Of a stretch of DNA of 64,000 nucleotides, positions 11,006 to 23,424 are shown one piece after another; the first letter of the stretch is position 1, and every line of letters begins with the position of its first letter. The stretch covers positions 7,362,775 through 7,426,774 of the forward strand of contig JABAKD010000008.1 of assembly GCA_012845835.1 (NCBI GenBank). The letters are read 5' to 3'. The stretch comes from Undaria pinnatifida. Lineage: Eukaryota; Sar; Phaeophyceae; Laminariales; Alariaceae. The translations under genes and the position numbers were made by a program. The notes beneath the pieces are model-generated. The model saw nothing but the letters and a program-made list of their open reading frames with translations, did no database searches and was not told the DNA's origin.

Positions 11006-11810
11006 TGATTTTGTTTTGTATGAGCGCACTGACGATGAGCGCCAGGGTGTCTCAGCGTATCTTTCTATCGTCTTGCGAGAGCAGTTGTAAGACCGGACCA
11101 TAAAAGTACTGGCACACACGGATAAGCGTCGTGCCGCAACATGATTGTCAGTCGTATTGCGAGAACAATGGCCGTGGGAGGGGCGCGGAGCGGGGGGGGG
11201 GGGGGGGAGGGCTAGCTTTGATCGCAAGATATCCCCGCCATTCTCGTTTTTCATGACATTCCGTACGGCTCATCAATCGTGGCGAACAACTTGTTTCCAC
11301 GGAATACGCGTCATGCGCCGCGGCCCAAACAACGCTACCTTTCGTTTTCCAAAAGGAGCGACATGTGCCTGGTAAAATGATTTGCTGTAGATCGAGATGT
11401 TTAACAAATCGACTTCCATACCTTTGAATGTCACAGCATCAACCCAGCATCACAGCGTTTCTCCCGTATCCTAGACAAAGTAAAAACTATGAATATCATC
11501 AGCAGTGCTGTACCAAAGCTTGTATCCTAGACTACTGTGAGTAGCAGCAGCAGTGATGTAAAGCTTTAGAACCGCAACCATTTTTTTTGGCGACATACTA
11601 CTGTAAATTAGAGTGGTCGAATTTTTGCAGTACGACAAAGGTGAAGGAGGAACCCCTTAAGACTTGATTCTTGACTCGTAGCCGTATTGTGAGGACGATG
11701 TGTAATTTCAGATGTGCCGGCTGACAAGGATACATGAATTGTTCAGAACCTCGGTGTAATAATACTGCTCTTCTCGTGCGTAAATTTCCCTGTATTTTAC
11801 GTAGTTTTGA
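11006..11810. other. No gene recognised
   Basis: Contains a G homopolymer at 11191-11208 and otherwise unremarkable A/T-richer sequence. Confidence 0.5.
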
Positions 11811-12070
11811 GTGATTCTACGATAGCCTCCCCCCAAAACCAGCGATATTCTTTAACGAACGTTTCATGGCTGCTCGATACGAGAGGAAGGATGCTATGAA
11901 AAGTATATCTTCACATGTATATGTTCTTGTTCGCGAAGGAATATCGACCGATGACGTCCGGGTGGCGGCGACGGGCACCGTATTTCAGGAGTTACGGCGG
12001 TGGGCTGGTTTCAAAACCGGCGATTTCGTTGAAGAAAAGTTGGGGGGGCTACACCGTAGAATGAATCTTT
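11811..12070 (+). mobile_element. MITE-like element with terminal inverted repeats
   Basis: Begins GATTCTACGATAGCC then CCCCCCAAAACCAGCGAT, and ends with the approximate reverse complement (AAAACCGGCGATTTCGTTGA, GGGGGGGCT, CCGTAGAATGAATC). The inside carries an open frame similar to the copy at 1985-2165. Confidence 0.65.
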
Positions 12071-12239
12071 TGAGTCATCTCTTTTCCTCTTCCCGGTTGT
12101 CACACGCCATTTATGTAATACAAGCATTAATCTAGTTGGTGCAGGAGTTGTGCCGTGTGGGACGCGTGCTACGATAGAGGCAGCGCTTTTCAAAAGCTGA
12201 AACGGTTTCTGAATGGTGGGTCTCAAAACTTGACCCAAA

Positions 12240-12475
12240 ATCGTCGGTGTACTTGAACAGTTTTTTTTTTCGCCTCGTATGTTTTGTGTTGTAGTCCTAG
12301 GCCATGGGATTTTCTCATCCGGCGGCAGTTTAGTTTTTTTCTCCCAACCAATCAGCTTTTGGGTTTTAAGAAGGACATGTCTTTTAAGCTTCTCAACTGG
12401 GGAGCCTCAGAAAAAAAGGGGTGCATACATCTATCTATTGTAGCACGCGTCGTGGGTAGCTTTAACGCTTAAACC
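12240..12475 (+). repeat. AGGCCATGGGAT-type dispersed repeat
   Basis: Blocks AAAATCGTCGG, CTAGGCCATGGGATTTTCTC, AATCAGCTTTTGGGTT, AAGCTTCTCAA and GGTGCATACAT(C)TA are shared, in the same order, with 35300-35500. Confidence 0.8.
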
Positions 12476-13480
12476 ACCGCTTAAAGTATTCCACTCACAC
12501 TACGCTAATTTCAGCTAGTAATAGTATGTCCCCGAAAACGTGCGCAGCTCTCAAGGGGTTGTGTGTTCCATCGCTACGAACGCAGCTCTAGCTCTCGAAT
12601 TTGGTGCAAATGAAAAGATTTTGAGAGATTCTCTATCGGAGACAAAAACTGTGATCGATTTATTTAGTTGGGGGGCGCTGAGTAAGCGCTTCGCTCAGAA
12701 GTAAGGGCCATGAGCGGCTATAGAGGGTTGCACGCCCGGACCGAACAGACCAAAGAAAGCCACAGAAGCGCTACGAGAATATAGCTGCGGCACACTGTTG
12801 GGGGGATATGCACTGTTACTTGACTGTCAGTATGCTTGCCATACGACAATAATAGCGAGTTTCGGAAAAGGGAAAAAGGAGATGCTCAGGGGTAGCGATA
12901 TGCTCAGGTGGTTTGTCGAAGTTTAGCCGCACAAACGACGTTGACGGCCAAAACAACCCTCTGACCAACCTGCTTGCTCAAGGGGAGGGCTTCAAAAGTA
13001 GCTCCCAACCCTGAGCAACAAACTGCAACGGGTTATGGTCAGGGAACAGAGCACAGGCGGTATACGGGTGCAATGCGCTGCGTGAGTGCCAACAGCAAAA
13101 CATGACAATTTGAAGACCACTGCCAATGACATTGTTTGGCTTGTTTTATGGCGCGTTAAGGTAGTCTCCATGGCGCCCCCCACGGCGCGACATGGCACTT
13201 GGCACTTGCTTAGAGGCCTAGAAACGGGTTCAGCCCCAGAAAATTCCTTGACGTCAGTCATCCACGTAATACAAACAACTGTACTACTGCCAGCATGAAC
13301 GGCCGCACCATGCAGCGGAGCGAGCCAACAGCAAGCCGGCTTTGTTGTTTCGAGCGGCCTCTGATGCTGCCATCGTTAATTATTCTATTGGCATGACAGT
13401 GTCATGTGGAACGCATTGCATTGGACAGTCCCAAACGTTTTTAGCTGTGAAAAAGCATACCGTACCAGACGCTGGTACCA
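12476..13480. other. No gene recognised
   Basis: Moderate-complexity sequence with short open frames only. A small inverted repeat, CTGAGTAAGCGCTTCGCTCAG-like, is at 12678-12700. Confidence 0.5.
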
Positions 13481-13740
13481 CTCACACCGCAACATTGGCG
13501 CAACGTCAACAAAAAATAAAATGTGGAACATCTTGTCCGAAACACTATAGCGCGGAAGAAGTACCAGCCGCCACTCTGAAACAGTGCCAGCCGCCACTCA
13601 CAACCCGTCACTTGGCGCAACGTCAATCCAATGAAAGTGGAGCGCATTGTCCCAAGCATTGGCAATGACAAACTACCCGGCGCCAGGCACACCCTATGAA
13701 TTGGCGCAACGTCAAGAGAAACACCCGCAACATCTTCCGC
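13480..13740 (+). repeat. Tandem repeat with TTGGCGCAACGTCAA
   Basis: TTGGCGCAACGTCAA recurs at about 13494, 13613 and 13697 with related spacer sequence (AGCGCATTGTCC, CCAGCCGCCACTC). Confidence 0.85.
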
Positions 13741-14036
13741 ACTCGTGCTAGAAAGCTATACCGGCCATAGATTTTGGTTGAAGGCAAATACTACTAGTTT
13801 AAATACGTACCAGGTACAGTGTTTCTCAGATAGTAGACCCAATATACCACAGTGTGTGTTGTTCACATTAAACTGTCTTTTCTACCCATCGACATCTGGG
13901 ACATGCAGTGTCCGGTGCGTATCCTCCATCCTATTAATAGAGAGATACAAGCTCTGTGGTCACAACCACAAAACAATACAGTACAGTGCAGACAGGCAAT
14001 ATGTCCACTCGGTAGTGTCTATTTTCCCCGGTCGAT

Positions 14037-14205
14037 AGCCCGTGCTCCTCCTCCACCTCCTCCTTCTCCTCCTCGGTTTGCCTTGGCTGCCTCGTCAATA
14101 TTATCCCACATCGACCCCCCCCCCCCCCGCTGGTCTACCATTCACTAGCGTCCCGTCTCGAACTCGTTGTCGTCGGTCATTGGCCATATCGCCATAGAAC
14201 GGAAG
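14037..14205 (-). pseudogene. Second copy of the candidate terminal exon
   Basis: Encodes AYLPFYGDMANDRRQRVRDG and GSMWDNIDEAAKANRGG in pieces. The acceptor AG is replaced by GG, and a run of 14 G puts the two halves out of frame, though homopolymer length is error-prone in assemblies. It lies about 250 bases downstream of the better copy. Confidence 0.6.
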
Positions 14206-14279
14206 GTACGCCCAGTACTTTACCCAATACAGTCGGCACATACCAGACACAGGTCATCTGTCCACTCATGTCTATTTGC

Positions 14280-14468
14280 CTAATTTATCTCGCTGGTAGC
14301 CCCTGCTCCTCCTCCTCCTCCTCCTCCTCCTCCTCGCTTTCCCTTGGCTGCTTCGTCAATGTTATCCCACATAGATCCCGGACCGGCTGGTCTGCCACTT
14401 ACTAGCGTTCCCTCGCGAACTCGTTGTCGTCGATCCTTGGCCATATCGCTGTAGAATGGCAGGTACAC
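14280..14468 (-). CDS. Candidate terminal exon, unknown protein
   Basis: After a CTCAG acceptor it encodes VYLPFYSDMAKDRRQRVREG, then TLVSGRPAG, GSMWDNIDEAAKGKR, a run of Gly, and SEIN before TAG at 14282-14280. A neighbouring copy (14037-14205) differs mainly by synonymous changes in this frame, which argues that the frame was or is coding. No upstream exons were assigned. I do not recognise the family. Confidence 0.5.
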   Translation of the reverse strand: MYLPFYSDMAKDRRQRVREGTLVSGRPAGPGSMWDNIDEAAKGKRGGGGGGGGGAGATSEIN

Positions 14469-14689
14469 CTGAGTGTAGCCTTTGGTCACCCAGCCAAGAC
14501 AAGAGCGTCCGCCGGGTCGGGGTGGCAGCAGGTGATCAGCGCACGGGAAATTACGAATAATGCGAAATTACCGATTGTTTAGCGTTGTTTGATGTTGCAT
14601 GATACCAGTAGCGTGATAGCAGCCCCATTAGAAATGCATCCACGTCTATAAGGGAAAACCTAATGAAGGATTACTTTTGCAGTAGTAAC

Positions 14690-14740
14690 AGAATAGAAGG
14701 TACGCCTGAGTGGATGTATGTAGCCTTTATCCTCAGTCAG
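14690..14740 (-). pseudogene. Head fragment of the candidate terminal exon
   Basis: Repeats the acceptor region (CACTCAG) and the first ~18 exon bases (GCGTACCTTCTATTCTG). It lies about 240 bases upstream in the transcript of the 14280-14468 exon; flanking bases (GGTGGCAGGCAGGTGATCAG) also match those at 14520. Confidence 0.6.
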
Positions 14741-17700
14741 GACAGAGTGCCGGTCGGGGGTGGCAGGCAGGTGATCAGGGCACGCGAAATAGTGGAAAAT
14801 TGGTTTGTATTATATGTTGGCGACGGTTAAGTCAAGTATATGACCAGAATCTTCCAGCCTCCAGTCTCCAGTCTCCCACCCAATCTTCCACCGTTTTCAA
14901 GTCTGTGTGGTCGCGAGAAACACTTTTGACTCCAGATGCGGACATACTCGTACTCTTACGCGTCCCAGGAAAGACAAATACAGCGTGGATAGGTTGCACG
15001 ATACAAAAATACGCACCTGCAGGAACACGTGGAAATGATTGTTTTCGCACTCTCTACGAAAACGAGTTTGCGAAAGATTAAGATTCCTAGTCGAACCCCA
15101 CTACGATCCAGTATTCAGTGGGTACGTACCGTGATTTGAGAGCACCCCGATTTAAGACTACCCCGATTTGAGAGCACCCCGTGACAAGCCGAAACAAGCG
15201 CGCACCGCTCTTTACTGCGGTAAGTGTTCTTCAAAATAAACTGATATTTACACCCATCTACATCCAGCACAACAAAAACAGCGTCCGTGCCGACGCCTCA
15301 CAGACGAGCTCTGTGGCCACAACTACGAAAGATGTACAAATTGCAAATACAGCAGAAACTCGCGGTCAAAAACAATATGCAAGCCAGCACACCAGGCCAT
15401 TTGCAACAAAAAGAAAAAGAAAAAGAAAATATTTAATGAGTTGAAGATAAAACGAAAAGGAAAAAACGGTTGGAAGGAGTGGAAGGGAAACAAAGCACAG
15501 CAGCCTGCCAGCAACTGTTGACAGCAACAAAGAAGATGACGGCGTACAACCAACGTCGGGGGCAGCAACCGCATTGGGTTTCGAATGACCCTACTGCTGT
15601 AGGTGTAGGAGTAAGAGCATTGCCGCATGGTCCATCACCTTCGCACTGCCGTTTCTGACGACGGCAGAGGACGACGGCAATGGTGCCCATACCGTCATCG
15701 TCGCCCCCGTCCCCAATAAAAAAAAACGAACCAAATAATAAAGCAAGCAAAAACACAGCAAACAAAGCAGATGACAGCACCCAGTCGGCGTCGCGACAGC
15801 ACCTACACTGGAAGCAACTGTTAATACTATTAATACTAGAAGAGGGTTAGGAGGGTTAGGAGCACTGCTGCCTGCTCTGTCCTCTACTTACTGTATCTTC
15901 GACGGCGGTGCCCATAGCGACACAATCGCCTTCTATACCTGGTAGCCCCTAAAGATTGTACCCAACAGGAAAACAGAAAGGCAAACAAAGTAAAAGGGAA
16001 AATATATAAGTTAAATAGATAACGCAGGGTAGAGGGATGAAAAAAGGGGACGGGGGATGAAACGGAAAAGGGGAACACCGGTTCAGCAAGAACCCGCATA
16101 CCGGCGGTGGTAGTACCGTACCGCAGTATCGGCTGACACTGGGGATGGAGCAGGCAATCCAATGAGCAAAAACAATAACAAGACACTAGGTAGTCGCGGT
16201 AACTTGAGGTTACGTGGACGGGGTCTACGTACCAGTCGGCCTGGTGCCTTGCTACCCTTCGGCAATATACATACCGGTAGCTTTTACCGCAGTAATAGGC
16301 GGGACATGCCGATTTGACCGCTACAGCAGTTAACAGTAACCCCTTTAGAACGATGCAAACTGTAATGTTCTTACCGCGCGCGCTCTAAAATCGGGTACGC
16401 GAGCATGTATGCACGATGATCTACTGTTCGTGAACGGCAGGGCATCACCACTCAACATGCCCTCAAGATACCGACACCACTACACACAGAGACCTTGCTG
16501 CATTGCTGCAAGCTTGCGAGTAAGCAACGCGTATCATAGTAGTGGCAGGTACTGCTGTACCTGGTGTAATGCAAGAACAAGAGAGCAGGTAATGCGGTAG
16601 CCTATGTTTACAAAAATAAGGCCTCACTGCTGTAAGCGCGTTGATGGCAAGGACAAAATAAGGATGACTTGAGCTTGTGGTGCCATTGATTGCAGATTGC
16701 ATGCCTCGTGCATCAAATCCGCACTACAGCACGTACTTGAGTCACAGATTCAAAGGGAACTTCTTTTGCGCTGCTGCTCTTTGTACTGGTTCGGCTTGTT
16801 GAGAGAACGCACAGAGTACGCAGGTCACCTTCGCAAGAAGAAACAGGAATGCTGACCCAGGCTGGATTTCTTATTTGCTAGGAGAGGGTGCGTTCCACAC
16901 TCTATCTTCAGTACAACGGCTCCCGGATTTCTTATTTCTCAGCCTGATTTCTTATATGCCCGTTTTCGAAGTAGGCGGCCTGTACTCCTGCTGTAGTCTA
17001 CACAATAACCTACTGGAGCCTGCTACTCTGTGGGTCCTAGCCCGGGCATTAACCTCCGGCCCTGCCCTCTGGCCATGCCCTGCGGGTACATGTGCACCAT
17101 CTACGTACTCGAAGCTATCTCCAAATCTCAACACAATCAGGCAATGAGCAGACGAGGAAATATGACTGCTGCTGCAGGCTCACCTATTACCAACGTTGTG
17201 AGAGAAACGAAAGAACACACAACGATCTTTTCCTTGGCCCCCATCTTTCCCCGACCAAAGTGGTGTCCTCACGGGGTTGGCAGGACAAGAAGGAACAAGC
17301 GGCCCCGCTCGCACAGAGAGGGAGAGGCACTACGACCTTCTGTATATTGTCTGGCTCCCATCCACAAGTAATTTTTCAAAAAGACGAGGTTTCGATTTTA
17401 CGCGATTTTTATTGCGTAGAGGGTCTGTACAACCGGTAGGTCGGTACGTTTGTAAAGTCGAAAAAATGTTAGCAGTAAAGTACCAAACAAAACCACGACA
17501 GAACTATTTTCTGCTCGCACGAATCATACTTGCTTGTAGACTGCAGGCCAAAAGGAACCACAAATCATTTGATTTTAGCCTTGGAGAAAAAAATAACGCC
17601 GCCCAAAGCTTTGACAGTCGGCAGAAGTTCTTCCGGTTCTGTTTTTTTCGGCAGAAACACATCATGCTATATTTATCATACCATCCATCATACCGGTAGG

Positions 17701-17900
17701 CAACATTGATTTTTTGCACCCTCCTCAAAAGCAGCGCTACGGGTACCGCTTTCACAACCAAATAAACCATCAACCCAAAGCGAGCCTGTGACTGCGCTGC
17801 TTGTAGAATACCCAAGTGCCGTGCGAGCAAACGGGCTACGAGCTATCTACCTGTCTTCCCTCCTTCGTCGAAGTGATCTTCTAGGCGGTGCGAAAACTAC
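14741..17900. other. No gene supported
   Basis: Contains (CTG)-rich stretches and A/T-rich runs. Several open frames on both strands have splice-like ends but none matches a family or links to a neighbour convincingly. GATTTGAGAGCACCCCG is repeated at 15133-15180. Confidence 0.45.
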
Positions 17901-17911
17901 TATCACAGGGC

Positions 17912-17952
17912 GTGAGGTGTGAGTGAGTGAGTGTGAGTGAGTGCGTGAGCGA
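17912..17952 (+). repeat. GTGAGTGA simple repeat upstream of the 18012 gene
   Basis: About 40 bases of GTGAGTGAGTG units ending roughly 60 bases before the ATG, probably in the 5' leader or promoter. Confidence 0.8.
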
Positions 17953-18011
17953 CTTGGTTCGAAAGAGGCCCAACCAATTTGAGGTGTTGTCTCGTTTCGA
18001 GTACAAAAAAG

Positions 18012-21000
18012 ATGACACAAGACACCACAAGACACGACAGAGTGGAATCTAGCCGCGAGAAAGCGGTTCTAGCGCCCCCCCTCGACACATCATCCGTACA
18101 TCTCGAGACGACGCAGACAACAGCCCAAGGAGGAGGAGAACAAAACAACGCTCGCCCGGCGTCTCCCGCACCCACCACCACCACGGTTGGATCTGTCGGC
18201 GCCGCCGTCGTTTCCGGGCAAGAGAGAAGCACCCCCCGCCGCCCGACAGGCGATTCGGCAATTTCGGTCGCTGAGCCTGTGTCGCCGGGGCAGCAGCAGC
18301 AGCAACAGCAGCAATCTCAAATGAAGGCGCCTCACATATCAACGCTGTACAAAAAAAAGGACGTGATGGCGAAGCACTTCGGCGTGACACAGAAGCAGGC
18401 TTTACGGACGCAGGCGCTGCTCCGCCTCGGGGTGACTGATGAGGATGTTCGTATCGCCGAGCGCTTGATGGGGCCAAGATCAACGGGAGATAATGTGAGC
18501 TTGCGGCAGTCGAGTCGAGTTTCTGCCTTGCTTTTCACAGGTGGAAGTTTTTGATTTGCAACTTGGTTTTTGTGATGGTTCTTGTGTTTTTTTCGGCAAC
18601 ACTACCTACTACTACTGCTGTACCTATGCTATCATATCGCAGCGACCCAGCGTTTTACGAGCGCGCGTTACGGTGCGGTGGGGGTGGGGTAGAGGGTGGC
18701 GTGGATCATATTAAACACTCCGGTGTTGCCGCGTGGTAGAGGGCGTAATGCGAGCGTGATTTCTGCTTCGTGTGTTTGAGGTACATCACGTACAATGGTC
18801 GAGGTCGGCAAGGTCCTTTTATTTTCGATCCTCTTTTATTTGCTGTTCTACTTTTTTTGGAGCCCCCCTCCCCTTTTTTTGTCCGGTAATAAAGTTGGAG
18901 TCGTTGGCACTCACCCACTAACTCTAAGTTAATTCCTTCATTTAGTAATTCAAGCAGTGGGTGTGCTGTATGATGCTGCTTCCCTACCTCGCCCGCCCTG
19001 CGCCGTGCCGAAACACTGCTGTGAGACGGCTGAGCCAGCACATCTGTGTCTGTTAAGTGTCATAGGCAGGGTCGGTAATCGGTAGTTAGGTGGGTGGTGC
19101 TCACGCCTACCCCAAGCTACGATGACTATCGCGTAGTTTCGCTGTCTTTGGGTTCTACTTACTATTAATATCTCAAAAAATAACCCGATGTTCCTCCGGG
19201 CCCTACCATGACTACTGCTGCTGCTGTTCTAGTGCTGTAGTGCCAGGTAGTTGCACTTTTGGTGTTGACGTCCTCTTTATTGTCATCCTTCATCGTTGTA
19301 CTCTGGTACTCTCTTCTTTGGTTCGAGTAGTATTGCGGGCGTACGTATTCCAAATGGATTTATATTTACCCACGAGCTCTGCATGTTCTGCTGCTGCATG
19401 CAGCTGTCATGAGACTACTTGTTGCTTGCTCTTGCGTCGCGTCCCCTCCCCTCGTGGTTGATGTGGTCGCGCTTGGTGTATGTTACGTTTTCGTGTTCGA
19501 GCGTTTCGTATTGTCCCCCTGCTGCCTGGTCGGGCCTGCTCGCCCCTCCCCGCGTGTAGAATCTCAAAAAAACAGCCGACATATATTGACTGCTCTGGTT
19601 GGTTCCCTGGGTATCATCATGTCATGCCTGACGCCTGGGTACTCTGCGTACGTTCTATTTTCAATTTCACTACTGGCAGATTAATTGATGCTCGCGGCTC
19701 CAGCTCCTATTTTCATACTGCCCGAACCGGATAATTGGATAAAATTGTTTCCCGCCTACACACACGCCGCCACCCCCCCCCCGGCCACCGCATTTTGTCG
19801 TTCGCCATGCCCATCCTATATGCCACGCCCCTCAGACTCAATCAAAAGCAGAATGGCTGCTGGGTTACACACATGCCCAGATGTCGTACCACAAAGCGTT
19901 GGAAGTATTGGGCGTCTCCGAGGCCGTGGTGGAGGAGGAGAGAGCGAGGCGTCTCGGCGAGCTGGGGCTGGCCTCGTGGGGGGGAACGACATTGAGCTCG
20001 GAGGCGTGTGCGGGGGGGGGGCAGGAGGGAGATGATTTGTGCGGTGGATTTTTTGCGAAGAGGAGGCGGTCTGCGAGCCAGGATGCACCGCCGCTTGGGA
20101 CTACGCTGCCGGGGGAGGTGGCGTTTGCTCCAGCACATGTGAGAGGGAGACCCAAGAGACGGTGTAACGGAAATTTTGTGATGCTGGCTGTATGCATCAT
20201 ACTGGTATGATACTGTTGCTTACGTATATGAGTACCTAGGGGGAAGAGGCCGTACAGCGCGTATTCTCTGTTCCAAGTCTTTGCTCAAGCAGTTCAAGGA
20301 TACAGCACACGTATACGAGCTCACTTCAGCATGCGGTATGCTTGTTTGTTCCAGGCAGTTTTCAGGTCAAGGTTCAAGCAACGGAAGCTTTTGGAATTTT
20401 TGTATTTTGTACGGGCATGTCCCGAGTAGAGTCTTGAGTGCTGTACGGGCCTGCTGACGATGAGGAGGTGGGGTGTGGGATTCTAACTTACCTGCTACAT
20501 GATGAGCCGGCTTCACCTTTCATCAGACCCTACGCACTTAAATTGTGCCAGGTATGATACACACATGACATTCACCTACATCACATTCATACGAATTTCG
20601 TTAAAAAATAAATATACCAGGTAAGTGGGTACATTTTGTGGGAAACAATTCTGAAATACATGCTGCACTGGTATAGGAGTCATTCTACATTATTTCATTA
20701 TTTGTGGTGCAGCAGCAGCTTACAGATGAGTGAGGATAAAAATGCTTACCAGTATGTCTACAGAGCATACCAGGTATCAGGTGTAATATCGCAGTAGCAC
20801 GGCTATTAACAGCAGTAGTGCGTGCCAGTACATATTTTGTGATCCGGGTATGTCTGTGTACAGTCTGGGGCAGCCGCAGGGGCAGCGCCCGGTACCGGCG
20901 GGCATGTGCGTGTGCCCTAGCTATCATATCTGGCGTCGTTGTAATCGGATTAGTAGTGGTCCCTCTAGTCTATAGCATCGGTATTTGCCAGCCGGCAATA

Positions 21001-21601
21001 CTACTATAGCGGCAACCGGCAGTACCCCGCATATTGCTGCTGTAACTACTCGTTGTTTCCACGTGCGGTAAGCGATGTAACAGGCACTATAGCGGGCAAC
21101 CTGCACTAACGAGGGTCTGTAACACGAACTGATAGCATCTGCAGTATGTCGTTGACTCCGCGCTCGAAGCATGCAAGCCACCCACGTTGCGGCCGCGTAG
21201 AAATATCTGGATGGAGCACCCAATGGATTTCTCGGCTTTCGTCACACTCTTGGTAAAAACGTGTTTCGTTATTTTTTGTTCTCATGTTCTAATTTAGCCC
21301 CCCCCAAGTAAAATTCTCAGTCAGCAGTCGCAAGTCGTTCGCAAGCTCTATATCCTATCTGAATGGTTGTTGTGGTTGCGTGATTGTGGTTGCCCGCTAC
21401 TGCCTCCCAACGTGCCGGCTTTCTCTCTTCAGTCTCGGGTGCTACAGCTGGAGGAGGTATGCCACTCACAGCTCAACCGAATCCAGCAACTGGAACACCA
21501 GGTAAGAATGAAGAACAAGACCTTACCTTGAGCCCGTTTTGAAACGGCGCCCGCGTTTTTGGTGATTGCAGTACTTGGAATTCGACTACAACAGTCAGTA
21601 G
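18012..21601 (+). CDS. Unrecognised 279-residue protein, 4 exons, polyQ and short coiled coil
   Basis: Exons 18012-18494, 19881-20138, 21433-21501 and 21572-21601 all join in phase 0 with GT-AG borders (donors GTGAGC, GTGAGA, GTAAGA) and end in TAG. The start is the first ATG in frame (AAAAAGATGA). Residues 1-95 are Ser/Thr/Pro-rich and low complexity; a run of eight Gln is followed by STLYKKKDVMAKHFGVTQKQ and a helical stretch, LLRLGVTDEDVRIAERLMG. Exon 2 encodes SYHKALEVLGVSEAVVEEER, resembling the end of exon 1 (LGV-[ST]-x-x-x-V), a basic FAKRRR patch and a Gly-rich stretch. Exon 3 is a heptad-like LQLEEVCHSQLNRIQQLEHQ. I do not recognise the family. A nuclear or scaffold role would be a guess from RRR and the coiled coil. 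Alternatively exon 2, which begins with ATG, starts a separate gene. Confidence 0.7.
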
Positions 21602-22925
21602 GATATTTGTTTCGTTAAGTAAATGCGTTCTTTTAGCACGACGCACCAGCACCCCCGATATGGGGTATGGGGATACACAATATGATGCTTGGAATCAAAC
21701 TATGATACTTTTGTTAAGAGGTTCTAAAGACGTTTGCCTTCGGTTTAGGGGGGAAAAAAACTGCTTGCTGGGATATGTTCGCAGGTTTCAAGTACTCGTA
21801 GGTTCGAAGTTCGAAGACATATATTCGTAGTCGTTAGCGGTTAAGATGTATGCTTCGACTTCAGAGGTATTGAGGCTTGTCCTGCCTGTGACTGCGGGCT
21901 AGAGTTCAAGTACGGGACCCCGTCTTAGAAACAGGCATTGAAGAAACCTAATCTGAGATTTACAGGAAAATTAAATAATAGGGAGCTAGCTGTAGACTAG
22001 TACTCAACAAGTTAGCGTTATTAATAGTGTAGAAAACGCCCTTTCTCGAATATGATATCCAGCCTGAACCATTATTGATACAATTGTAGTACTTGATAGT
22101 AATATCGTGCGTTAGGTGTCATGATGCTACTATTTAAATACTAGTGATATACCTGGTGCTACTTTGCGTAGAGACTAGAGGTGTTGCTCCACTTAGAGTT
22201 ATTGGGGAGTTGTGGCCACGGACTAGACTCAAGGCGGTGAATTAATGTTGAGACGACATCAACAACAACGACAACGACAGAGATTATGCTGTGTGTGCGC
22301 TGCACCGCATGAAAACGGTGGCGCACCAGCACCATTGACGTTGTCATTGATGTCTTCATTGATGTTGTTAGGCCTTGTTGTTTTGTTGTGTTGAGTGTTG
22401 TTGTTCACGCAGAATCAGAAATGGAGGGACCTGATGATATTAATATGATTAATATCGTATGATACAAGGAAATGTTGATATGTTGGTCCGATTCGTGCAC
22501 GTTGCACGTTCGAAGGAAAAGAGAACAGACAGCAAAGTCAGAACCAGATGTACTAATAATACTAGTGCTGTAGGGCTAGCAAAGCTACACACTACATACA
22601 GCTACCGTGGTACCTGTTATTCTTGATAATCGATTCCCTGTTATTTGGTACCTGGTACCTGGTACATATGTTCGTTAAGATCTGCAGCAGCAACAGCAAC
22701 AACAATAATAGCAGCAGCAACAGCAGCGTTCAGTTTAATACCTCCAGAATATAGCTATGGATATATTCGTTATTGTCAAAACCTGCCATATACCTGGTCT
22801 ATAGGAGAGCTTTGTTTGCCCTCTAAGCGCATGCATGCGCGCACACGCCCCGCTGCCACATCCCTCGTGCAAGGTGCACGCTACGATATTTTCAGGTATT
22901 ATCATTGATTCTGCGTCCCACTGCT
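21602..22925. other. No gene recognised
   Basis: Downstream of the four-exon gene. Has repeated TACCTGGTA words (for example GGTACCTGGTACCTGGTAC at 22648) and (CAG/CAA)n at 22684-22730. Confidence 0.5.
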
Positions 22926-22939
22926 ATCATTTATGTGTA

Positions 22940-23080
22940 AGATAAGAAACAGGTCCTTTTTCCTGCTGTCTAAAATAAAAGGACCCTTTTCTTGCCGTCA
23001 AAAGGAAAAAGAAATGTCCTTTTTTCTTCCCGTTCTTCCCGTAAATGAACGAAAAAGGTCCCTTTTCTTTACCGTCATCG
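22940..23080. repeat. Multi-stem inverted repeat of AAAAGGACC units
   Basis: AGGTCCTTTTTCCTG, AAAAGGACCCTTTTCTTG, AAAGGAAAAAGAAATGTCC, TTTTTTCTTCCCGT and GAAAAAGGTCCCTTTTC alternate in orientation, so the strand can fold into several competing hairpins. Confidence 0.8.
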
Positions 23081-23424
23081 CCGATAGTCCCATATCGTAC
23101 TTGTATCATACATATTTAATAGTTACACTCACGTGCATGCAGCGTTTTGTGGTCGCTCTCCATCGCGCCCATAATCGCCGGTATTGCATGTTCGCTGCCA
23201 TGTTTTGGGTTTGTTATCTGGTACCTGGTACTTGTTTCGTGTTTTTTGCGAATCCGTGATTGAATATGCTGCATTTGTCACATGCTCTTTTTGCCTTGTG
23301 TTACCTATTATAATGAGCTGCCCCGCCCGTCCCGCCCCCTCCCCATGATAAACTGGTGCATTCTTTCTAAAACCGTCAGATTTATCCCCTTAAAGGATTT
23401 ATAGTTTCCACGCGCAGATTGAGC

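Noticed and set aside
17694-17770. Minus-strand open stretch MVYLVVKAVPVALLLRR... with a GTATGA donor, divergent from the 18012 gene
   Set aside because: Short, no family match, and no demonstrable link to the candidate exon at 14.3 kb.
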